Assembly: GCF_001039355.2 (NCBI RefSeq)
Contig: NW_019774069.1
Location: forward strand, 1,411,301-1,447,636
Direction: 5' to 3'
Length of the DNA stretch: 36,336 nucleotides
Origin: Lingula anatina
Taxonomy: Eukaryota > Brachiopoda > Lingulata > Lingulida > Lingulidae
Positions 1 through 12,182 of the stretch are shown one piece after another. The notes under the pieces were generated by a model. That model was not told where the DNA came from. It worked only from the letters and a program-made list of their open reading frames with translations, and searched no databases. Both the position numbers and the translations under genes were made by a program. Numbering within the stretch: position 1 is the first letter of the stretch; every line of letters begins with the position of its first letter.

Positions 1-339
1 TTGCAGTGATATTTTAAAGGAGCATTTATGTTTAAAGAGTTATTTAAATATTATGTTTAATGCTTCTTTTGATTGAATAAGGTGAATGTTAATTTTACTA
101 TGCAATAACTTTAATTTCAAATTAAATTTGCTTTAATAATAAATGAGAAGAAAAAGAGAAATTTCAGAATTATTTTCCAGCTTAAAATAACATTTTACCT
201 GTAGCTTTGTGTTTCTCCAAGAAATCTGTTAAAATTTCCATTCAAAACAAGAAAATATATTTTAGATGTTATGTTAGATTTGAGTAAAAAGATTGAAGAA
301 GGTCAGCTTTTAGTGATTACTCTGTATTATTTCTCACAG
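1..339 (+). other. Intron of PLCE1 upstream of first visible exon
   Basis: AT-rich non-coding sequence ending in a pyrimidine-rich acceptor (ttctcacag, 331-339). Since the first visible exon starts in frame with no good start codon, this is most likely the 3' end of an intron. An open frame can be read from 271 through the acceptor, but it has no start context and no family similarity before residue D at 340. Confidence 0.75.
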
Positions 340-578
340 GATGTGCTCCCTTCACGGAGAGCATCTGCTGGGGATTCTCCTGATTCTCCTCAAGCATCTT
401 CTGCCCCAGCTGCAACTTGCCTGCCAGAGGAACGTAGTGCCCCGTCCCCCAGACCTGAGCCTCTGAGGACCACAGTGAGATCAGGCAGCGACTCTGAGTT
501 AGAGAATAGGTTGCACAGAATACCAGTCCATACATTGAAGAGAAAGTGTATGACTTGGAATGTAGCCTTTACACACAG
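340..578 (+). other. PLCE1: PLCE1 exon: Ser/Pro-rich linker before the EF-hands
   Basis: This exon encodes about 79 residues rich in Ser, Pro and Ala, probably disordered, lying before the EF-hand region. Near its start is an R-R-A-S motif that fits the basophilic (PKA-like) phosphorylation consensus; that is a pattern match only. It ends in phase 2 at a gtttgt donor and joins 768 to give Arg. The sequence carries little family information, so its assignment rests on frame continuity with the next exons. Confidence 0.75.
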
Positions 579-3500
579 GTTTGTTTTGAATATCTTTTTA
601 AGGTATTTTAAAATATACATCAAATTATTTTTTTTTTGTAATAAATGGTGATTTTATTTTGATTTAATAAATACTGTGTATACCTGCCTTCAAAAAGTCA
701 TGGGCTTTTCAAATACATTTGTTTGAAAGTTTTTTTTTTCATCTTTATGTTATATTTGCTTTGGTAGGAGTGAAAGGAGAAAGCTTTCCATTGGAGGCCA
801 CTTTGTAGATACCAAGAACAACTCTATCACACATTCCACCCAGCTAGACTTTCTGGATTTCTTGGACTTATTCAAAGCTTTTAGTCTGCGTTGCCGAAAA
901 GACATCAAAGACCTTTATGAGAGATTTTTGCTTTCTAAACCTGGAGACAGTAACACATGTGGACAAGGCAGTGAAAAAGTCTTGCTGAAGCCAAACAAAA
1001 AAGATATGGGTAAGGGATTGTTTTTTAACTTGTGTGCACATATATGGGTCAGTTACATTAATATGAAATTTTGAATATTTTGTAAGGAAATAAAGACCTT
1101 GTCAAAGGAGATGAGAAAAAGATGTGTTTATGATTATGAAAATAGAAAATAATCTAAGCAGTTGGTGTTTTTTATCAGTTACCATTTTTGAAGATGTCAA
1201 CTGTATATGCCAGAATATAACCCTTAAACCTAGGGATGATTTTCACATTTCTTTCATGTAGCTGTAAACCCTGAACTACACCATGTAAATAGTGCCCAAC
1301 ATTGATGCAGCGGCAACATTAATGCACGACAAACTGTAATTTATCATAATAAATGCACTGTAACATGCTGATTGCAAGGATGACCCTATTGTACAAGATA
1401 ATTAAGAGGTCACAGCCTGTGGAACCCATATACCACCTGGTACTATTTTGGCCTGGTTTCTTTCTAGTGTACAGCCACTGTATAAGTAATTGCTCTGCAA
1501 CCAGACTTTAGTGATCTTTTTTGTGATGATTGGCTTGATTTTCTGAAGAGCATATTATTAAATAGTCAATTTTAAGAGAAATTTAACAAAACTTTCTTTC
1601 AAGTTTTTTGGGAACTTCTGTGATATTTGATATTTAAAATTTATTTACCTGGCAAAGATAAGATTCACATACTTGTAAAATAATTTTTTTTCTTGCAACA
1701 TACTACCACATATAGGTGAAAATATGTTTGTATTTATAAGATGTACCAGGATGTCTGGTAGTATTCATAAAGTATTTTAATTTAAATTACGCTGAATGGA
1801 TTTAAAAGGATTATGGAATGAGATGTCAGATTTGGGGAAATGAAAAAAGACCTTCAAAGGAGGAGTCCTGTCATGTTTCCAGTCCAGCTGCTTCCGGCCT
1901 CTAAAGGACAAAGCCCAGATGATACATTTACTTTGAGAAATAATGACATAGATCATGGAGAACAGCTGATGCATATTTTTATGACTGAGTTGAATTTTAG
2001 GATACACTTGTTTTTTATTATTAAATGTCATGGTCATGCGCATAGTGTGATGTGTTTATACACAAAATTACAGTAATATTTGAAGTGCAGTTTGAGAACA
2101 TTAACCCTCAAGTTACTTTTGTACGTTGAAATAGAGTACTAATGGATATTTCTGTGTAATAAGTAACTGTGTACTAAGTTGTAAGAAAAAAATAATAGCT
2201 TATTTTTTAAACATCTCTTGGTTAAGAATATTGAAGGTCTACATCTGTCGCCTATTTGCTAAAAAACAAATTATCTAGCCAAGCTCCATCTTGTGTTTGT
2301 CTTTTCCATATTTAATTAGAATCAAATAAAGAATTATACCAACCCCTTATCTTGATCGAGTTAACATTATGAATGATCTCTGAACTGCACTTTCCAGGTC
2401 TGATAACCAGGAACACAATCTTAGATCTGACTCTTGACAACCATCGGAGGCGTATCTGTGATGCGCTGGCGGTGGCCAGTATTGTCAGTAACTGCGCTGG
2501 GGTCAGTACAGCCAAACGGGAGTTCATCAGCGTGTGTGAATTTCGTGGCTTCTTGCATGAATACCAGGAGGACCATCTCATTGATGATGACATCGTCAAG
2601 TTGATACAGGTATTATCATGGCTAGTTATCCCAGTTGAATGCTGAATTTATTTAAATTATTGTCATGGAAATTTCACAGCTGTGTGAGAGGTGTACATAG
2701 AACACCCCATATTTAGATTAAAGAATTTTGATCTGTAGGGATTCAGTCAAAAGCATTTAAGAAATGAAAGAAACAAATATCACAGGAAATTGCTCCTTTA
2801 TTATTCAAGAAGTAGATATATTTGTGATGTGTAGTGTAAATAGTTTCGATCAACTCAGCTTCATATGGCTTGAGAGAAACACTGGTTCTAGCTGCATAAT
2901 ACTTTTTACATACATTTTTTAGATATATGACTTTTATCTCATACCACATGTAACCATTTTTGCAAATGAGAATGTCATGTTTATATTTTGGTTCTTATAG
3001 CGCCATGAACCTGACCCCAGCCTGAGGCAAATGCGTGTGCTCTCATTTGAAGGGTTTGCCAGGTACCTGATGGACAAGGACAACTATGCCTACCAGAATG
3101 AAAAGACAAACCACACAGATGAGGTATGAAATGTAATTTCTTTCTAATTGAATGAATTCTTTTAAAATTTGATCCAAATTATTCAATGTCATTCGTCAGA
3201 GTTTTAATCAACTGTGACACTCCAACTTTTCTTGTTGCAAATCATGTTTTACACTGAAACAGGATGAATTTGCTTTGAAACATTGTTCATAATATGTCTA
3301 GACATACTTGATTATTTACATGGTATCCTTTTCCTGTCTAGGACATGGACCAGCCCATGACTCACTACTATATAGCATCCTCACACAACACCTACCTGAC
3401 TGGGAATCAGTTCAAGGGGGAGTCTTCAGTGGAACTCTATAGTCAGGTAAATTGACAGGCACTTTGGGACTTGGCACTTATCTAAAAGAGGGAAATTTAT

Positions 3501-6500
3501 TTTATTATTATATTAATTATTATATTAGTGTGATGGTAATTGATGGATATTCAAATGTTGAACATCATTTGAAAAGATTTTGAAGGGAGTTAAAGAAACA
3601 TTTTTGACACTGCATAAGTGCTGTATTTTTGTTTATTTTTTGTGCAATCACATATTTGAGATAAGTAAAATTAAGTTAAAAGTCCAGTAAATGCTGCAAC
3701 AACAAAATAAACAATTCAGCAAATTTGAATGCCAGGTAAATTTTCTTCATATATTGATATAATTAGAGGCTGTTTGCTACTTCAGGTGTTGCTGACTGGT
3801 TGTCGCTGTGTAGAACTAGACTGCTGGGATGGAGATGATGGGTTTCCTGTCATCTACCATGGACACACACTCACCACAAAGATTCCATTTAAAAGTGTGG
3901 TAGAAGCCATCAACAAAAGTGCCTTTGTTGCATCTCCCTATCCAGTGATTCTGTCCATTGAGAACCATTGCTCTATTCCACAGCAACAAAAAATGGCTCA
4001 CATCTTTCAGGTACATAAAGGGAGATGTGACTGTGTTATAAGCTGTGGTTATACACAACTGACTATTGGTTCCATGTAGCTGATTCTTGTCAACTGCTTT
4101 CAACAAGTTAACAGGTTTTGGCCCCATAAAAAAAGAAAAGGTTATAAAAAATTAATGCCTATTGATCTTACACAAATTTAAATCAGAAGAATTAAGTATT
4201 TTAAAATAGAATTGAATTAATATTTTATGTGTTCTATTTATTGCAGAATGTATTTGGTGACAAATTGGTTTCCAAGTACTTGTTTGAGCTTGACTTCACT
4301 GATGATCCCTATCTGCCCTCCCCCAACCAGCTCAAGTTCAAGATTCTAATCAAGAACAAGAAATTACGCTCAACACATAAGCCGCTGCTGAAGCAAAAGG
4401 TACAAGATGTTTGCAGTTAAGATTAAGAGTTTGCAGATAAATGTGATATAAAGCATTTTCAAACAATAAGTCATGTATAATATTATACTTTTGGTAAATT
4501 TTGATTTCATTGTAATACATTTCCCTACTAATAAGTGTAGGTCATCAGTAAGAGGTGCAGGCATGCAAATATTCATAATGTATGAACATGCTCATTATGT
4601 TTTTCCCCTTTTTTAATAAATTGTAAGAGCTCTGCTGCCAATCACATGAGAGCCCTTACCACACTGAGCACAGTCTCCAGTGAATCAGGCTCAGTCCAAG
4701 AAGACGATGATGATGATGATGACGATGATGATGATGAAGATCTTGGAGATGGTATGTTTATTAAGTAGAGATTCATGTACCCTTAAATAGATATTGAGTA
4801 AAATTCAATATTTGTGGAAATGCCATGATCCATTTTGTGTGTTTCTGCTATAAAAGATGACTGTATCAGGGGCGGATTCAGGCCGTCTTCTGGGTCTTCT
4901 GGAAGACGGTCAGATTTTCAAGATTACATTGACGGGTATTTAATTTTTTCTGTCGGAAGACGGTCAAAAATTAAGGATGGATCAACAAAGAAAATTTGGA
5001 AGACTGTCAGAATATATCTCTGGATCCGCCCCTGTGTATAAAACATTCATTTTTATGTTGGATATTCCCTCCTGGTGTTCATTTTAAAATTAAGAAAGGG
5101 AATCTGCCCCTTTCTGTATTTTAGATTTATATATATATGAATATACATGTTTGCAGACCTTTACATATTAGACAATGGTATCAAAGTAGGTACCCGGTAT
5201 ATTAGTCAAAAAAGAATATGCATAGACAATGGTCTTGCAACAGTGATTCTTGTCAAACAAACTGGCAACTACTCCATGATAAGACTTTTAGTGTGGATAT
5301 TGGTCTCTCTTCAGATAAGGAGCTGGCCTTGCTCAGGACCTCCTTGGGTAGTCAGGATGACTCTGTGGAGTCAGAGGAGTCCAAGATGGAACACTCTAGG
5401 ACTGGCAGTGACCCTGTTCCAGAAGGGAGGTTAGAATTCATCTAATACATAGTCATCTGCTCATAAATTTTCTTTTGCTTAAAACAAATGGGTATTTTTA
5501 ATGGCTGATAAATCTGTTTCAATATATGCACAATAGTGTTTTCTTTAGCTATGTTTTAATGTCAGTTTAATTAGGTAGTGAATTAGTGTTTTATGGTTTT
5601 GTTTTAATGTCAGTTTAGTATGTAAGTTAGTGCTTTAGGGTTTTGATTTAATGCCAGTTTAATTAGTTTTGTAAATTAGTGTTCTAATAACCTTATGATA
5701 TAATTTATTGCTTAATAATTATTTTTAGTTTAAAAAAACTTGTTTGCTTTGATTGTAGTTTGATGTTCAAAACATTTTTCTTTGTTATTATGCCACAATA
5801 TCAGAGCGAGATCAAAAAGTGATGTTTTGTCTGATAGAATGAGACCCAAAAGCCAGTCAGACTTAGACTGGATATATGATGAAGAACTTCAGCTGGCTCT
5901 GAAAGCACCCAAAGTTAAACAGAAGAAGGCTAACCAGATTGCAAGAGAACTCTCAGATTTGGTGGTCTACACCCAGGCCATTAAATTTAAAGGTACACAT
6001 TTTTTTTGTTCTACAGTACTTTACAATTTTTATGCAATTTTGTCACCATTTTGTTTAAATCTAAAAGTTATAATGTTTGGTACTGTACATAGAAGTTGAT
6101 CACATTACCTTTTTGTATGTAAAGTCAGTCCCAAATATTTTTTTTACTATCAAAAGATGATAAAACCAATGACCTTATCTAAGTCATAGGTAATAGTCTC
6201 AATTTTCATCCCTGATATTTTGCCCCAAACCAAAATTATGATGTCATCATATTAGTCTAATTGATATAAAATGCACTGATTCATTGTTGGTAATTATTTT
6301 CTCATTGTTTAACATTTGGTTATCAATAAGATGTTTACTTCAGACTGTTATTGGCAAATCAATAGCCACATTCTAATAAATGATATATCCTAATAGGTTT
6401 GGCATTGAGTCCCTTGCCCACCATAAAGACAAAGAAAATAGTTGTGAAGAAGAACATCCTGGGGACTTCCCCTAGTGCTTCCACGGTGGCACCTGCTGCT

Positions 6501-9500
6501 GCTGCTACTCCTATAGGTTAGAACAAAATGATCTGTTTTGCTAATAGTTAAACAAGTGTTATAAGCCATCTGTTAAGATGTGATCAAATAAGTTTGCTTG
6601 TCTTTAATAAGAATTCTGATTTTTAAATACATCATCTTCAAAATATTTTTGAAATATTTCAGAGGAGAAAAGAGAAATCAACTTCACCTCCATCCCTGCT
6701 AAGACCAGGAACGGCCATGCATCATGCCACAGCATCTCTTCCATCAATGAGAACAAGGCCAAGCAGCTTTGCCGGAGAAATCCTGTACCTGTCATCAAAT
6801 ATCCTTTACAGATTTTTTCTTAAACTTTCACCAAAACCAATTTGCCAAAAACATAAAATAAAAAAATATAAATAATAGAATAAAAGTGAAAATTTTGCAT
6901 ACTTTTCTTTTTAAGAAAGTTATCATGGAGCAAAATGAATTTCACATGCATGCACTTTTTATATCAAAATTAATTAAAACTCAATTACCATGATGTTTAT
7001 AGTGTTAGAAAAACTTTGTCATTATGGCACAACCTTTTAAAAATAGTACTAGACATGATATGTTAGCCTTAACATGTCTTACTCATACTGAAAAGCACCT
7101 CTTGCGTGTGTATCCCACTGGAGTGAGAATTGACTCTTCTAACTTCAATCCTGTTATATTCTGGGCTTTTGGTATACAGATGGCAGCACTAAACTACCAG
7201 ACAGATGGTAGGACAGCATGTTTCCTGTATTTCATAATCATTGGCTATTTATTAAATAAATAATCATAATATTATTTTAAAAAATGGTAAAAAAGAGGAT
7301 TGAGATGGTATCTTTTTACAGCTTTTTTGTGATTTGATGGAATTACTGAAACAAATTTCTGTTTTCAGACACTGCCATGCACCTGAATAGTGCCCTGTTT
7401 GAGCAGAACAACCGCAGTGGTTATGTTCTCAAGCCCCCGGTAATGTGGGATAAGACTCATGTCATGTACAACAGGTTTAACCCCTGGGATAGGGAGTTTG
7501 ATGGACTGCATGCTACTGCCGTTACAATACATGTAAGGGACACGTAATACTGCAACTTTTATCTCTGATTTTGAATATAAGCATGATGTAAGATCTATTG
7601 CAAGATATAGAAGCAAAATTGCCTGAATGAATTACGATTGAGTGATTATGCATTAGACTGGCAATTGCTTTGTGCAGTTGTTATGATTTTAGAAAGGATT
7701 TTGATGTGGTAAAGGTACTTAAGGAGTCAATGCCTGATGTATTTGAGAAGAAATAATTATAATTCACATAAATCAGAAGTGTACATTGGTCGAACTTTTT
7801 ATTGAGTGGCACCTAAACATAAAAAGTTTAAAAATTAGCCTTCTGCTGTGATATTTGTCTTTAGGTGATATCTGGTCAGTATGTCTGCCAAAATAACCTG
7901 AATGGAAGTCCAATGGTGGACATAGAAATTATTGGAATACCTGTAGACAGCACAAAGCAAAGAACAAAGGTGGTCTCAAGAAATGCACTCAATCCAATAT
8001 GGTATGATGTCTTCTCATTCCAGGTAAGTGCTTGCTATTTATGCTATACATACACAGCCTTTGGAAAAAGTGTAGAGTTCCTAAGGTTAACAACATGTTT
8101 GAAAATCACAATAGTCATATGCTTTTATATTTTTCTATAAGTAGTATCCCTTTCTGGAATTGAATAAAACATTTTACCTTATTTGAATCAAGCCACTTTT
8201 TCTTGAAAGAAGGTGATGTGAAGTGAAGTTGCCTTTTTCAAATATTAATATTATTAAAGGAAGGGTCAACATAAAACTAAAATTTTTTGTATGCGTGACC
8301 AGTGAAAGTGAATTAATATTTGTCTGATATTAATTGATTGTGGGAGTGTAGAAACAGAGAAAGGATATCTCATGTACAGTCTGATGATAATGCTTCTATC
8401 CTATGTCTTAGGTGATGTTCAGAGATCTTGCATTTGTGCGGTTTACTGTGACAGATGTAACCAGTAACCACATTACAGCACAAAGAATCATTCCACTCAA
8501 GTGTCTGAAGCCTGGCTACAGACATGTCCGACTGCGCTCACCTACCAACCAACCTCTAGAGCTGGCCACTTTGTTTATATTCTCAAGACAGCAGGAAGGC
8601 TTTAGTGATTTCTCTGTAAATCTGGATAATCCCCAAGACTTCAGTGCCAGTAAAAGAAGATCTAATTTCTTTGGCAAAAACAAAGAAGGAGAAACATTGG
8701 CAAGAACTGAGGTAAATCTGCCTTATTGCAACAAATCTGTACACAAATCCTATTTTCTTTTGTCGTTTTAGTGCTCAGGGTTTTTTAGGGACAACTTTCT
8801 AGAATGAACCAGAACATGATATTTTCAAATATCTTGGTCCTAACACTCCTTTAACTTCTTGCATTTCAATATATCTGATGCTTTTTTTTTTTGAAAGACG
8901 GGTCCATGCAGTATTCCCATAGTGCGTGCTAAGAGGCGAATGTTCTTCATTAGTCTGTATGGAGTTGTCCCATCAGAAGAGTACACAATCCTCAAGGTCA
9001 CACAGGATACCACTGTCTTTGAAACCATAACTCAGGTAAAATGTTGTACTCATTAACAAGCCCCAAACCTTTTTTGTGAAACATGCATTACTTAGGGTTA
9101 AATTTGCACTTCTGTTCTTCACTGTTTCATCTGACCATATGTCACCTTGATCCATAAAAGTTGTGTCCTGAACAGCCTCACTGTCATCAGAACATTAAGA
9201 CCCATGGATCTGTATTCATATTTTCATGGTCTTAATTGAAATAGAAGTGCAATATAATATTACTTCCCTCTAAGCCTTGATCTGTGATACTTGGTATTAA
9301 ATATGCATGAATTGTATATCTGTTTTATCTTTAACATTTATTTAGATAAAGATATATTACTTGGCCCTGATGAATAGAAACATATTGATATTGTGTTCTT
9401 GTTTATGTGCATTTTTAGGCTTTGGTAAAAGCTGGAAAGGTGGATGAAAGGGAAACAGACTTTGTAATAGTTGAAGAGGTTCAGAAGAGCTGGGATAAGA

Positions 9501-10657
9501 AGGATGCTGGAAAGGGTGGCCATCATCAAATCTTGGACATGCAGGACCCTATACTTCTGTGTATGAATAGTTGGAAGGGTCAAGGAAAACTTATACTGAA
9601 AAAGAAAACCGATGTAATGAATTTTATTTAGTATTGATCAACTTATCTAATAAACCATGATTAATCCTTCTTCAATATAGGAGTAGAATACCACTTTCTG
9701 TCATATTTTTAATACTTTTTCAAAAAAAAATTGATTTTAAAATACCCTACTATCTATATATCTACAAGGCCATGTTTTGATATTCATGTAATTGCTTCTG
9801 ATTTTGGTTGATCTAGTAATTCCAAGATACAAGATGCACCTTTTTGGATATTTCTGTAATCAGCTACTTTCAGAATGTATTTTAATTATTCTAATTCTCT
9901 TTTATCTTCTCATTATTTTACGTTTATTATATGCTTATTACATTATCTTCAAGTCTAGCTGGCAGTTTTTAAATTTAATTTATCTGTTTAAGGGACCGTT
10001 CACATGAAAAATCTATTTTCTAAAAATCTAAAAATCTATTGGCGGTATCTTGTGATCACGGTCTGTGCCCTGAATGCCCCGCGGCGTAATTACTGACAGC
10101 GCGAGCAAGTTACTTCCAAAGCTGTAATTAATTCTTGGCTGCGCTCAGAGGAGATTCTCATACCTTGACGCATGCGCAGTAGGAAGTTAGAAAGTAAATG
10201 GTGGTAGCAGTTGCTTTGAAAAATGTGTTTGTCGATTTTGTGCAACAACAAGCACTACCATTAGCCATATTACATGACTGTATGCTTGAGTCGTCACAAC
10301 TAAATTGATGAAATCCACAGCTTAGAGATACTACTGCGTATGCGTCAAGGTGTCAGAATCTCCTCCGAGTGCAGCCGAGAATTAATTACAGCTTAAGAAG
10401 TTACTGGCTCGCGCTGCCAGTAATTATGCCGTGGGGTATTCAGGGCACAGACCGTGATCACAAGATACTGCCAATAGATTTTTAGAAAATAGATTTTTCA
10501 TGTGAACAGTCCCTAAGTCTCTTTTATGTTTAGATGAATTAGATGAGATACAGTTGTCTTATTTTTATAGGACCCAAGTACAAGAGCATGGATCTCTACA
10601 ATAATGGCCACAGATCAGAAGGTAATTTCTTAATGTGGTAGTGCTGATATTGTCACT

Positions 10658-10691
<34 letters not shown>

Positions 10692-12144
10692 TCATGAATC
10701 CTGGTTTGTTACACTTAATTTTTTTTTTTTCTTGATATGTAATTACAATTGTCGTGTTTTGGCTAACATGAAGCAATTGCCAGTGCATCTTTAAAGCACC
10801 GTTAAGAAATTTACCTGTTTGTGCTACTGTACCACAATGCTTCATGTTACATGCATTGTGTCTTATGTACTGATACTGTCTGTCTGTTTTATTTAGAGAC
10901 GTCAGAGATCTCTGGACACGGACAGTACAGACTGGGAGACAGATGAACAGATGTTTCATGTTTGTGTCTACAATGTGTCCTCTGATCAGCCATACACCAT
11001 CTTCAAAGCACCTGTCACCAGCACTGCACAGGACATTATTACACAGGTGAGCTTATGATGGGAAATATTTGTGAGGATGACATGTGCATACATAAACTTT
11101 AAGTCATTTGGTAGCAATCTGCAAACATCGATTGATCTGCAAATAGAAGTGCCAAATTTATATCAGAATGCAATTTTTGTCTTGTGGTGGTACCTATACT
11201 ATTCTTGTAAAAATATAGTGTTTCAAATCTTTGGCACAAAACTTAACTTTTGTACTTTATTGCAAATGTGAAGGAGATCTTTAACTATAGAAGCATAATT
11301 ATTGCAATTACTTCTCTGTGCTGTTAGTTTATACTCCATGTTGAAATGTGGTGTTTATTTTAGTCATTATTTTTACAAAAAAAAATTTCTTTGTGATAAC
11401 TTAGTGTTAAAAATGTCATTAGCAGTAGTTCTTCTAAATTCATAACATGTTCTTAATTCCTTTAAACAATACATTCCTTTTAACAATAACGTAACACATT
11501 AAGTCATAATTGCTTGTTAATTATTTACACTAATTGACTTCATGTGCATTATGAGAAATCTAACTTTATCCTTAGGCTCTACTCCGAGCAAGACGAGCAG
11601 ACGATCCAAAGAAGTATGTATTACTAGAGGAGCTTTGTACAAGTGGTGGATCTGCAGAAAGTCCTAGCCAGTCAGGGCGCAGGAGAAGCAGCTTGCGCAG
11701 ACGCTTCCTTTTAGACATGGAGAATGTTTACCAGGCTCAGAGTGAATGGAAGGCAACAGGAAGGTTCATACTCACTGACAGGCCTACCACACAGAATGAG
11801 GTATTTCTTAATCAGGTCCCAAACCTGTCTAACTTCCTCTAGATTAAATTTAGAAATTCAATCAAACTTTTTTGCATAAATCTAAATAATGTACCAAAAG
11901 ACAGTGTACATCATCTTTATATGGGCATTCTAAGGAATTCCTTTTTCTAGGCTGTATCTCACAATATGCATTGGTTTTAAATGTCAGTGGTTGAAATATG
12001 CATTATTTTAAAATTATTTTTATCGTGCTTGCAGAAGAAGAGGGTTGGGAATAGTTTTACCAAAGCATCTGCCTCCTTTGTGAACAGATTCAATGTTTTC
12101 AAGGCCAAATCCAAAAGTGTCACCACTGACTCCAAGGGATTGGA

Positions 12145-12182
<38 letters not shown>

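Larger units (their letters stand above)
4628..5992 (+). other. PLCE1: PLCE1 acidic X-Y linker (exons 4628-4751, 5315-5429, start of 5805-5992)
   Basis: The linker between X and Y is Ser/Glu/Asp-rich. Its first exon carries a run of Asp codons built on a (GAT)n tract at about 4702-4743, and the second is rich in Ser and Glu. Acidic X-Y linkers in PLC enzymes are known to occlude the active site and be displaced at the membrane, so an autoinhibitory role is a fair inference. The exon at 5805 then enters the Y box with [14 protein letters not shown]. The 4628 start uses a weak acceptor (ttgtaag) chosen for frame; ttgtaagag would shift it. Confidence 0.8.

Noticed and set aside
271-339. Open frame with an ATG in front of the first PLCE1 exon
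   Set aside because: It runs through a clear ttctcacag acceptor, has no family similarity, and the gene must continue upstream because the EF-hand and X-box exons are far from a PLC epsilon N-terminus.
5147-5445. Overlapping open frames around the PLCE1 exon at 5315
   Set aside because: Only the frame continuous with 4628-4751 and 5805-5992 between 5315 and 5429 is supported; the rest is intron read-through.
6785-6796. GT donors (gtacct, gtcatc) inside PLCE1 exon 6663-6798
   Set aside because: With the AG acceptors near 7046-7065 they give wrong phase or stop codons and break the family spacing, whereas the AT-AC join fits exactly.
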